From Aplidium turbinatum (lineage: Eukaryota; Chordata; Ascidiacea; Aplousobranchia; Polyclinidae), in the NCBI GenBank assembly GCA_918807975.1, contig OU964918.1, positions 992,001 to 1,056,000 of the forward strand: a DNA stretch of 64,000 bases, in the 5' to 3' direction. Each line of letters starts with the position of its first letter. The stretch's first letter is position 1. The notes beneath the pieces are model-generated. The model was not told the origin of the DNA, did not search any database, and saw nothing but the letters and a program-made list of their open reading frames with translations. A program made the position numbers and the translations under genes. Shown piece after piece: positions 54,601-56,354 of this stretch.

Positions 54601-56238
54601 CTAGCTGGGAAGCGACGATATTTGCAGAAACGTATAAAGTAAAACTCGAATTCAAGTATTCATACAACTTACATTCAAGTATTCATACAACTTGCATTCA
54701 AGTATTCATACAACTCGCATTCAAGTATTCATACAACTCGTATACAAGTATTCATACAACTCGCATTCTAGTACTCATACAACTCGCTTTCAAGTATTTA
54801 AGTATTCAAACAACTTGCATTCACGTATTCATACAACTTGAATTCAAGTATTCATGTGTATCCATTACGAAACATTGAAAATACAAGCGTACCGTAGTTG
54901 CTGATGGTGATGTTGATAGTTTTCGAATCACCCATACTCCATTGTCCTTGTATACTTTGAGGAAACATAGCGTCACTTCTTATAACCGCATATGGTTTCT
55001 CTCCGCGTATATCTTCTGATATGACCCAGAAAGAAGATAAATTTTGGTCTGAAAAGTATAATGCCATAAAGAATCTCTTGTTTATCTTTGATCCAGTTTT
55101 TAATTTGTCTAGTATATCTCTTTTTATTCGAGTTTCTGGAAGCTTGACAAAGTGTGAACTAAACAAATTAGTTATATTTTTGGATGTTTACATACCTTCC
55201 TGTGTGTTGATGTCTCGTGTAAGTTACTTCTTTTAAAGAAAGCAAAAGGTTGTTGGTGTTACCGATTTATTCAGTGATGAATAATTGTACGATTTAATAT
55301 TTTGTTCAAAGTTTGACTTTCGCAAAAATTTTCTACTATTTGCAAATTGTGCATCCAACCCAACATAAAATAGTAAAGAATTTTTTTAAAGTTTTAGGAC
55401 AAAAAACGGTTTGATTGCAAACAATTGGTGGTTGACCGCGTAGCGTTGTGACTACTTTTATGGTGCAATATTTGTTCATGTGCTTTATCAGTTACAACAA
55501 AAGGCTCACAACGCATGACATTAGTTGTGCTCAATCTGAGTTTGTTTATTACAGAAAGTAGCCTATCCATACAATCTTGTATTCTGTAGATATTATCAAA
55601 GTTCAACTACGCATAAATTAAACCTTTATTTTTGAACTTAGTCTTTATGTCTATATTTTCGTTAGTGCAAATTCTATGTTTGTGTTTACCTTCAGAGTAT
55701 ATTGTTCTGTAGAGAAACACTGCTGTAATTGAATCTGCCAAGCGATAAACTGGAGCCCGGTGACGTACAATTCCATTTTCCGGTATATAGATTCCCATTT
55801 GTACTGACGAATTAGAAGATTGCGTTGAAACACGGAGTGGCCTGACGCCATCACTCCACGTCATACATAAAGTTTCTTTCCGTCTGTTGCAGCTCTTGGG
55901 GGTCCACCTGTTCTGCTCAGCTCCATATCTGCTACAAAATACTTTTACATCGATTGGTGTGCGAGAAAAGTTTGTAAATTCCATTGAATCGAACACTTCT
56001 CCAGTGTTCCAAACGTATCCAGTCCCGTTTACCGGATACGTCAAACCAAGCCAGAAACCCTTTGGTTCAGGTGGAAGAGAGTTGATGATGATCCGATGAA
56101 CTTCAGTGGATCTGACGATTGGTAACGTTGCATCTTGGTCTTCACACCTAGCGAGAGCTGTGCTGTAAGTTGATTTTTTTTGTATGCTGATGCATATGGG
56201 AGTGTAGTACGTATATCCTTCAGGGCACTGTTTAAATG
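6433..56238 (-). CDS. Multi-exon gene: C-type lectin, TSP1 and eight sushi domains (partial)
   Basis: Twelve exons can be chained on the minus strand: 55690-56238, 55196-55229, 54893-55158, 50205-50369, 33609-33791, 28738-28929, 25828-26007, 18533-18721, 15087-15272, 14660-14848, 9260-9451 and 6433-6624. Every join keeps the reading frame: all junctions are phase 1 except the one between the second and third exons, which is phase 2. Each internal exon has AG before it and GT after it, except the last, whose donor has been displaced by a transposon. The product would be a cysteine-rich extracellular or surface mosaic protein with lectin, thrombospondin and complement-control-type modules. No signal peptide, start, stop or membrane segment is visible, so both ends lie outside the window or were missed. 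Known families mixing these modules act in adhesion, recognition or complement-like control. The specific role is not inferable here. Confidence 0.8.
6640..8017. other. Intron, no gene seen
   Basis: AT-rich intronic sequence between sushi domains 7 and 8. Short local duplications of a TTAACTAACACTAGAAATTA type lie near 7575-7645. No coding exon or transposon ends recognised. Confidence 0.5.
8018..8540. repeat. Foldback element with G-rich, telomere-like arms
   Basis: Outer arms of repeated TCGGTGAGAGCC (left) and GGCTCTCACCGA (right) pair with each other. Inside them ATTATTGCGCATCGTAGCCT pairs with its inverse. The next layer is G-rich on the left (TTAGGGGATAGGGG, GGGGTTGGGGGTTTTTGGGG, 8127-8280) and C-rich on the right (8337-8403). 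The whole could form a hairpin of more than 200 bp and many G-quadruplexes. No coding content. Confidence 0.8.
8541..9259. other. Intron, no gene seen
   Basis: No domain, transposon end or RNA gene recognised between the foldback and sushi exon 7. Confidence 0.5.
9260..9451 (-). CDS. Exon: sushi (CCP) domain 7
   Basis: A 192-bp phase 1-1 exon, acceptor ACTTCAAG, donor GAAG|GTGAGT. It encodes IAGCMVSDPPENGK, TQIIFSCVRGYKI, VRSTCLGGNRW and EVPRCEG. All sushi landmarks are present. It joins domain 8 with a glutamate at the junction. Confidence 0.88.
9772..10845 (+). repeat. Four spaced copies of a ~70-120 bp intronic repeat
   Basis: AACAATTTAGCTACTAACCA followed by TTATTGATTTATAATACGGT and TATCAAGCACC recurs at about 9774, 10249, 10566 and 10725, three of them continuing into CACCACCACCTTATATT. 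Between the first two lies a hAT-like end (CAGTGGTTCTCAACC, from 9898, with GGACCGGC motifs). The opposite end was not found. Confidence 0.7.
11130..11358 (+). repeat. Minisatellite, ~38-bp unit
   Basis: About six tandem units of GTCGCTACATTTGATGTGTT plus GTCACTACATTTACACTT, with small variations. It ends about 20 bp before the TTAA of the piggyBac-type element. Confidence 0.9.
11640..12840 (+). pseudogene. piggyBac transposase remnant
   Basis: In pieces across frames one can read FRGKFPMKQYM, SKPARYGIEVWAAED, TYLYNLQVYTGK and, near the end, a cysteine-rich stretch with CSKCKRFLCQQH. These match the order of the piggyBac DDE domain and the C-terminal cysteine-rich domain. The frame is broken many times, so no active enzyme is possible. 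Confidence 0.7.
13183..13404 (+). pseudogene. mariner-type transposase C-terminal fragment
   Basis: Reads MAPSSPNLNPLDFGIWSYL and, after a stop, KIPQKAIHDSCRSFSKRLRL with GRHNE at the end. PxLNPLDFxIW and the KRL..GxH tail are mariner hallmarks. The conserved PDLNPLD has asparagine in place of the first aspartate. No inverted repeats found, so only a piece is present inside the piggyBac. Confidence 0.7.
13546..13583 (-). ncRNA. Hammerhead-like ribozyme motif, family 2 (minus arm)
   Basis: On the minus strand: stem I CCUU/AAGG, core CUGAUGA, a short stem II with loop GUUA between CC and GG, then GAAA, stem III ACA/UGU with a 3-nt loop, and GUA as the predicted cleavage triplet. All three helices can be drawn, but stem II is only about 2 bp. 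Computed folding was not done. Confidence 0.5.
13634..13671 (+). ncRNA. Hammerhead-like ribozyme motif, family 2 (plus arm)
   Basis: The mirror copy: CCTT at 13634-13637, CTGATGA 13638-13644, GAAA 13655-13658, TGTA ending at 13667, then AAGG to 13671. One base change in stem II (CU/GG with a wobble pair) relative to the minus arm. Confidence 0.5.
14660..14848 (-). CDS. Exon: sushi (CCP) domain 6
   Basis: A 189-bp phase 1-1 exon, acceptor CATTTTAG, donor CGAA|GTAAGT. It encodes VPGCDVPRLPNY, GQSIEYSCRNGYEMV, VRAFCQRDGSW and EIPICRS: a standard sushi module with four cysteines and the tryptophan. Confidence 0.88.
15087..15272 (-). CDS. Exon: sushi (CCP) domain 5
   Basis: A 186-bp phase 1-1 exon with acceptor TTTTCTAG and donor AGAG|GTATAG. 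It has no ATG, so it is easily missed. It encodes CDVLQPLRFST, GKTVTYLCDDGYEI, RTVTCEDGRW and TPPQCRR, a full sushi module with four cysteines and the tryptophan. Phases join it to domain 4 (giving isoleucine) and to domain 6 (giving valine), across an intron of only about 240 bp. Confidence 0.85.
15273..16317. other. Intron, no gene seen
   Basis: AT-rich intron upstream of sushi domain 5. A run of A around 16057-16078 is the only notable feature. Confidence 0.5.
16318..16400 (+). promoter_or_regulatory. Promoter-like stretch (CRE and TATA-like)
   Basis: TGACGTCA (16319-16326), a full cAMP-response-type palindrome, is followed 12 bp later by TTTAAATAGG (16339-16348), a TATA-like box. Local GC is higher than around it. 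No clear transcript or ORF follows, so it may belong to a buried mobile element. Weak call. Confidence 0.25.
16400..18532. other. Intron with a dispersed repeat
   Basis: No exon recognised. The part at about 17035-17455 (AAAGTC.GTTTTTATTCTA, then TTCTAGCATATTTCCTTCTGA and CTACTAGAGTGGGGC) recurs at about 60450-60625, so it is a dispersed repeat of unknown class. The opening reading frame on the minus strand at 16618-16872 has no known match. Confidence 0.4.
18533..18721 (-). CDS. Exon: sushi (CCP) domain 4
   Basis: A 189-bp phase 1-1 exon, acceptor ACTTCAG, donor CGAA|GTAAGT. The peptide runs GITCIPIAP, GGEITYRCQNGYKMM, RLVARCLSSGEW and MMPECKR: four cysteines and the tryptophan. The exon sits about 200 bp from the start of a 3.4-kb hAT-like element. 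Confidence 0.88.
18937..22356 (+). mobile_element. Long-TIR hAT-like element with broken transposase
   Basis: Ends AGGGTGGGCCGTTTTTGAA and its inverse, and the inverted match continues for about 300 bp (18937-19250 against about 22040-22356; shared landmarks GGGGGTGCATCTTCTGCC and CATGTTCGAAGCTTAAAG with their inverses). No clear target duplication was seen here. A broken transposase gene runs on the plus strand. Confidence 0.75.
19580..21915 (+). pseudogene. Transposase remnant of the 18.9-22.4 kb element
   Basis: Readable pieces in order: a start with MDD-like acidic, serine-rich text; ISYDNVMAIGCDGTAINTGQ followed by KPLHWLICLLH; YLLHMHRTVKSGDI and YRSPGMMNHSRLLNTA; then YFEMIDWQNIPVT near the C-terminus. 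The CDGT.NTG and YxxMIDW motifs match the same transposase family as at 30236-31639. Several frame breaks and stops, so inactive. Confidence 0.6.
23142..23320 (-). mobile_element. Retro-insertion of family 2, third unit
   Basis: Minus-oriented end (CAATGTAAACTATTAATACTA through ATAGTTATTACTATCTGAA) joined to a short plus-oriented copy with CTTCTGATGATCC and GGTGAAACAGGCTGT. Flanks AAAAATTTAAGACTA (23127-23141) and AAAAATCTAAGACTA (23321-23335) differ at one base, a 15-bp target duplication. The plus arm has a hammerhead-like core with stem III ACA/UGU but a weaker stem I. Confidence 0.7.
23479..24099 (-). pseudogene. piggyBac transposase lacking its catalytic core
   Basis: From ATG at 24099 a 124-residue frame begins MSRQKFLTLEEVLAAFEDME, is strongly acidic, and ends at a stop after KLEDLERKLLGLEFR. 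A second frame to 23479 gives RRRCRQCHSKTRFICGMCDV and HQHCNELYH, the cysteine-rich DNA-binding C-terminus of piggyBac transposases. The roughly 400-residue DDD catalytic region between them is missing. It cannot be an active enzyme. A separate C-terminal protein could still in theory bind element ends. Confidence 0.7.
25150..25540 (+). pseudogene. Penelope-like GIY-YIG endonuclease fragment
   Basis: Across frames one reads CTTKNCVYMITCKNGKK, then RSAHSTPV-like text, SVFGHQQ, VIFYDNCQRE and NNRAERE near the end. The C..K..VYxITC opening and following basic region resemble the GIY-YIG endonuclease domain at the C-terminus of Penelope-like elements. Stops interrupt it and no element ends were identified. 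The call is tentative. Confidence 0.4.
25828..26007 (-). CDS. Exon: sushi (CCP) domain 3
   Basis: A 180-bp phase 1-1 exon with acceptor TTTGCAG and donor GAAG|GTATTT. It encodes VCNVEEARMF, GGEKVTYTCDDGYAV, VVLTCQNNGMW and DVPSCEG, a complete four-cysteine sushi module with the tryptophan. It is followed by the large transposon-filled intron leading to domain 4. Confidence 0.88.
26030..27500. other. Intron, no gene seen
   Basis: AT-rich intron upstream of sushi domain 3. Nothing beyond random frames recognised until the candidate exon at 27501. Confidence 0.45.
27501..27631 (+). CDS. Candidate plus-strand exon, unknown protein
   Basis: A 131-bp open stretch bounded by TTCTCAG and GTGAGTTTTTG. 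It reads NNKEMIPSWSDLKKLNEQEK, then NLVKLSKRYDVAVSTKPVQR and ends QN. The peptide is charged and looks helical. No family recognised. It lies antisense within an intron of the lectin/sushi gene. It could belong to a nested host gene or to a gene of a buried mobile element. Confidence 0.35.
27632..28737. other. Intron, no gene seen
   Basis: No coding exon or transposon ends recognised. A somewhat GC-richer patch at about 27970-28130 has no assignable feature. Confidence 0.45.
28738..28929 (-). CDS. Exon: sushi (CCP) domain 2
   Basis: A 192-bp phase 1-1 exon with acceptor GTTACAG and donor GTGG|GTGAGT. The module reads EITCIVPDP at the start, then VTYSCDENFAMLGKP, VARCRSDGKW and EEPPQC. All four sushi cysteines and the tryptophan are present, at usual length (about 60 residues). 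The LGKPTGRLVARC segment resembles sushi domain 4 of the same gene (DQPSGRLVARC), suggesting that neighbouring modules arose by duplication. Confidence 0.88.
30481..31400 (-). pseudogene. Transposase remnant (TQAxxR type)
   Basis: On the minus strand: SYAAHPENLLYAMFHDNRPA and REVAVRRILKARK (about 31080-31210), then, past the SINE, IDMIDWTQVDVTE and TQAIDRMIRVVAEVSLK, ending FESKKDCVV at 30481. These are C-terminal motifs of the family also seen at 5923-6198 and 19580-21915. A SINE and frame changes break it. Confidence 0.6.
30825..31040 (-). mobile_element. tRNA-derived SINE
   Basis: On the minus strand an A-box TGGCTAAGTGG (31020-31030) is followed by a B-box GGATTCGATACC (30977-30988), with tRNA-like spacing. 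The tail contains CCTGCTTGGCACTGAGCAAT-like text. It lies within the transposase of the surrounding element. The ends are approximate. Confidence 0.65.
33299..33312 (+). repeat. Poly-C run
   Basis: An uninterrupted run of about 14 C, unusual in this AT-rich context. It is likely length-unstable. Confidence 0.9.
33609..33791 (-). CDS. Exon: sushi (CCP) domain 1
   Basis: A 183-bp phase 1-1 exon (acceptor CGTTAG, donor CATAG|GTATGT). It encodes one sushi module with four cysteines in CTLSG, ITYTCKPNFKF, DAICQMDG and IPDC. The conserved tryptophan before the last cysteine is replaced by phenylalanine (GQFDVDIPDC). It is the first sushi domain after the TSP1 exon. The upstream phase gives a serine at the junction (A plus GT). 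Confidence 0.8.
34180..35486. mobile_element. hAT-type MITE hosting a LINE fragment
   Basis: Inverted ends TGGTAGGAACTTTAACATAG and CTATGTTAAAGTGCCTACC flanked by exact 8-bp repeats CAGCAGCT (34172-34179, 35487-35494). Without the LINE at 34465-35373 the element is only about 400 bp and has no coding capacity. Confidence 0.8.
34465..35373 (+). mobile_element. 5'-truncated LINE, C-terminal fragment
   Basis: About 95% like 58030-58945 by eye. It begins at LGVTLDRSLTYRHH and runs through the ORF end to the 3' tail GCTCAGACAACGACG. Target duplication AATTGAGTT (34456-34464, 35374-35382). A few stops and frame changes distinguish it from the long-ORF copy, so it is older. Confidence 0.85.
35752..35921 (+). 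CDS. Candidate plus-strand exon, unknown protein
   Basis: A stretch between TTTTCATAG and GTAAGTTTT. In one frame it reads YTRPVCGKREDECFDILKSD, then PVVDPSTFVDVPDDSFSDSG, which looks like real coding text, but the same frame has a stop near the 5' end. It splices in frame to 36361. Unknown family. It may be a pseudogene exon. Confidence 0.35.
36361..36958 (+). CDS. Candidate terminal exon with poly-A signal
   Basis: After TTGTTTTTAG the frame continues DEGIMESINSPIRTSKPPCS and stops at about 36425. About 530 bp later AATAAA (36953-36958) is followed by an A-run. With 35752-35921 this looks like the 3' end of a small plus-strand transcript inside the large intron. Evidence is splice-like signals only. 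Confidence 0.3.
37861..38896 (-). pseudogene. PIN-like nuclease-family protein (HEEADTR type), left gene
   Basis: Two overlapping minus-strand frames. The first holds RLPLNWSEFLRNDSNKTALY, CDHEEADTRMFLNVKHG and IVKTVDTNVVIIAI. The second holds FYAITICDTVSSL, KLPPTSAALMQHTRRAIHQA, LAWGWK and a cysteine-rich tail CGSRCSCKKKSIKCTS. This order (EADTR, then DTD-like acid, GCDT-like, LPPTxAxLxQHxRRA, WGW, Cys tail) is a widespread uncharacterised invertebrate family that I recall as having a PIN/FEN-type nuclease fold. The N-terminus is missing and there is a frame break. Confidence 0.6.
38917..40660 (+). pseudogene. PIN-like nuclease-family protein, right gene
   Basis: Runs the opposite way from the left gene. 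Pieces in order: SADYEVVKES and HYVLDGGFLLNRV; TVVFDGYGGPSIKDNTHQRR; GDADVDIVKTA; after the hAT MITE, TTLIGEDTDLLILILRYAD and KELYFRSKK; CANCFILPNQTDHIIKDLG; LPPTSSFTKFHCLRVYYQIM; and a tail like CNCESCSPHCSCRRY. The conserved acids (DGG, FDGY, GDADVD, EDTD) fit a PIN-like active site. A few frame changes and the MITE break it. It is the longer, N-terminally fuller paralogue. Confidence 0.6.
39403..39852. mobile_element. hAT MITE
   Basis: 450 bp with ends CAGGGGCGCCGGAAGCGGGG and TTTCGGCGCCCCTG and an exact 8-bp duplication GACATAGT (39395-39402, 39853-39860). It has G-rich GGGGGGCAGGGGGGGC subterminal runs. It interrupts the right PIN-like gene. Confidence 0.9.
40827..41370 (+). repeat. Tandem repeat, ~174-bp unit
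   Basis: GGCGGCCATCTTGG recurs at about 40827, 41001, 41175 and 41350, each (except the last) followed by GCCATATTGAATTTATAGGC, a CTCATTGACTT segment and ATGACCTAGTTATGGTCAAT-like text. About three full copies. It lies just inside the right TIR of the PIN-like element. Confidence 0.85.
41737..41779 (-). ncRNA. Hammerhead-like ribozyme motif in the Penelope-like 3' region
   Basis: Same 43-nt motif as 366-408, read on the minus strand: CAGAA, CTGACGA, stem GCACT/AGTGC, GAAA, short stem III and TTCTG. It links the small insertion at 270-554 to this GIY-YIG element. Confidence 0.55.
42293..45016 (-). mobile_element. DDE transposon with 4-bp target duplication
   Basis: Ends CGTCAGACTAATAAAATAAT and its exact inverse, continuing into GGCGTAACTCA / TGAGTTACGCC. 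ACAA flanks both sides (42289-42292, 45017-45020). The site lies within the Penelope-like coding end. GACTTAGGCCATTT-type subterminal repeats are present. About 2.7 kb with transposase remnants on the minus strand. Confidence 0.75.
43190..44365 (-). pseudogene. DDE transposase remnant (KDQCD / SDGCGYQNRN type)
   Basis: Minus-strand pieces in order: FLNDLPPVDSHFCRK (about 44330), FIPRKDQCDMCVSFKHSNIT (about 43670) and VISGSPGLEEIFIWSDGCGY then QNRN (about 43300). PPVxSHYCRK, PKKDQCDxCxxYK and the WSDGCGYQNRN aspartate block are the signature of a common unnamed invertebrate transposase family. Gaps, stops and frame changes make it inactive. Confidence 0.6.
45017..45582 (-). pseudogene. GIY-YIG endonuclease region of the Penelope-like element
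   Basis: Reads KEFKPDVMITYTRPKTIGNY, then a cysteine/histidine cluster CGRCALCGNHGHH, then NYGIYVATC, YVGQTVNKFSVRWSGHR and LLKHFAVFHDL. The GIY...YVG motif with the downstream arginine and the preceding zinc-finger-like CxxC are the hallmarks of the C-terminal endonuclease of Penelope-like elements. The last residues of the open frame come from the inserted DDE transposon. It has no start of its own, being a 5'-truncated copy. Confidence 0.75.
46259..46395 (+). mobile_element. Family-2 hammerhead-bearing element, single orientation
   Basis: CCTTCTGATGATCCGTTATG and GTGAAACAATTTGTAAAGG, then ATAGTAATAACTATATTTGG to TTTTTGTAGTATTAATAG. It is the plus-oriented version of the unit at 13448-13600 without the inverted partner. 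Stem II of the hammerhead-like core is weakened (GGT changed to TGT). Confidence 0.6.
47488..47711. mobile_element. hAT MITE-like piece
   Basis: CGGCGTAGCTAGTGGGG on the left and CTGTACGCCACTG on the right are imperfect inverted ends of a common hAT type (CAGTGGCGTA). No clean target duplication seen. Confidence 0.5.
47895..48491 (-). pseudogene. LINE C-terminal fragment (different family)
   Basis: Reads HRVKAAHCAYGRLNHRVFNN, VVLSTLLYAFETWTLYRR, KLGQMLGTRWEDCLTKDAIL, LRWTGHVMRRN and a tail with RLLWRKRSKEG. This is the thumb/C-terminal part of a non-LTR reverse transcriptase of the type whose tail carries LRWxGHVxR. It is unrelated to the LINE at 56355-58945. Only this part is present. Confidence 0.7.
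49270..50094. mobile_element. Foldback hAT-like MITE with TAGGGTGG ends
   Basis: Ends TAGGGTGGCTCGTTTTTGAAC and its inverse, with arms of about 330 bp (landmarks CACTCATTGGCACCAT, CTTCAGCCTCCTCAT, AGATACAATATTGTTTAGAT in both directions). Exact 8-bp duplication TTGGACAT (49262-49269, 50095-50102). No coding capacity. Confidence 0.9.
50205..50369 (-). CDS. Exon: thrombospondin type 1 repeat
   Basis: A 165-bp phase 1-1 exon with acceptor TTTGCAG and donor TCAA|GTAATT. It encodes GTWDHWTVWRKCNQSCGGG, then arginine-rich LRLRRC, and ends LQTRPCNTNRC. This has the WxxWxxW-like start, the CxxxCGGG core, and the later cysteines of a TSP1 domain of about normal length. The single exon codes exactly one module. 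Neighbouring introns are large (about 4.5 kb upstream, 16.4 kb downstream) and full of transposons. Confidence 0.85.
50548..52248 (-). mobile_element. Inverted LINE fragment, 3' part
   Basis: The reverse strand matches about 57470-58880 of the LINE at 56355-58945, including YADDLAILHSTKSWENLEDT. The last ~70 bp of the LINE 3' end are missing. A SINE interrupts it at about 50925-51145. It continues at 54205-54631 beyond the minisatellite-bearing hAT. Several frame breaks. Confidence 0.85.
50925..51145 (+). mobile_element. tRNA-derived SINE
   Basis: A-box TAGCCGAGTGG (50947-50957), B-box GGTTCGACACC (50991-51001), a tRNA-unrelated body and an A-rich ACAAACAAAAA end. CAGCTTC flanks both sides (50916-50922, 51146-51152). 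A diverged relative is at 60201-60398. Confidence 0.8.
52786..53091 (+). mobile_element. tRNA-derived SINE, second family
   Basis: A-box TGGCCGAGTGG (52800-52810) and a weaker B-box TGTTCGACTGC (52844-52854), then a ~240-bp body ending GATAAACAAACA. Copy 1 of the host hAT lacks it at the matching site, which defines the insertion. Confidence 0.75.
53205..54065 (+). repeat. Minisatellite array in hAT copy 2
   Basis: Same hairpin-containing units as at 3190-4250. The first five or so units match copy 1 in order and in their private variants (for example GGTTTAGTATGCAAG). Later units differ by losses. Confidence 0.9.
54205..54631 (-). mobile_element. Inverted LINE fragment, continuation
   Basis: Reverse strand matches about 56962-57390 of the full LINE (SANAIASQLVQNGVYKTKDR region to FKILE). 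It was joined to 50548-52248 before the hAT inserted. Confidence 0.8.
54640..54860 (+). repeat. Tandem repeat, 22-bp unit
   Basis: About ten units of CATTCAAGTATTCATACAACTC with small changes, starting at the end of the LINE fragment and stopping about 35 bp from the exon at 54893, on the intron side of its donor. Confidence 0.9.
54893..55158 (-). CDS. Exon of unrecognised extracellular domain
   Basis: A 266-bp open stretch with acceptor TTTGTTTAG and donor CTACG|GTACGC, phase 2 in and phase 1 out. The peptide runs from SSHFVKLPETRIKRDIL through SFWVISEDIRGEKPYAVIRS to GDSKTINITISNYG. It has an alternating hydrophobic pattern suggesting a beta-rich fold and two possible N-glycosylation sites (NLS and NIT), but no cysteines and no family I can name. 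It sits between the lectin and TSP1 exons. A 22-bp tandem repeat begins about 35 bp beyond its donor. Confidence 0.6.
55196..55229 (-). CDS. 34-nt linker exon (inferred)
   Basis: A short stretch with a pyrimidine-rich acceptor (CTTTTGCTTTCTTTAAAAG) and a donor (GGAAG|GTATGT). It enters in phase 1 and leaves in phase 2, which is exactly the change needed to link the lectin exon (phase 1 out) to the next exon (phase 2 in). Read this way it adds about 12 residues, VTYTRHQHTGS after a junctional glutamate. The phase match is the main support. No domain is recognisable. Confidence 0.55.
55690..56238 (-). CDS. Exon: C-type lectin-like domain plus linker
   Basis: A 549-bp exon, phase 1 to phase 1, with acceptor ATTTTTCAG and donor GAAG|GTAAAC. 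The frame opens with CPEGYTYYTPIC, then a region with ALARCEDQDATLP, then FWLGLTYPVNGTGYVW, a second cysteine block (KVFCSRYG) and SCNRRKETLC. This spacing of six cysteines, with the WLGL core, is the pattern of a long-form C-type lectin-like domain. The acidic and asparagine residues of classic calcium/sugar sites (EPN or QPD, then WND) are not evident, so sugar binding is doubtful. About 55 residues after the last lectin cysteine form a linker of unknown fold. This is the most 5' exon recognised. Confidence 0.8.
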
Positions 56239-56354
56239 CTGAAAAATAATAAATTACAATGTCGTAAGATCTACGATGAATATTGCATGAAATACATCAC
56301 CAACAGAAATGATTTAACCCTTTTCAAGACGTAGTGGTATATCATTTAACTGAC

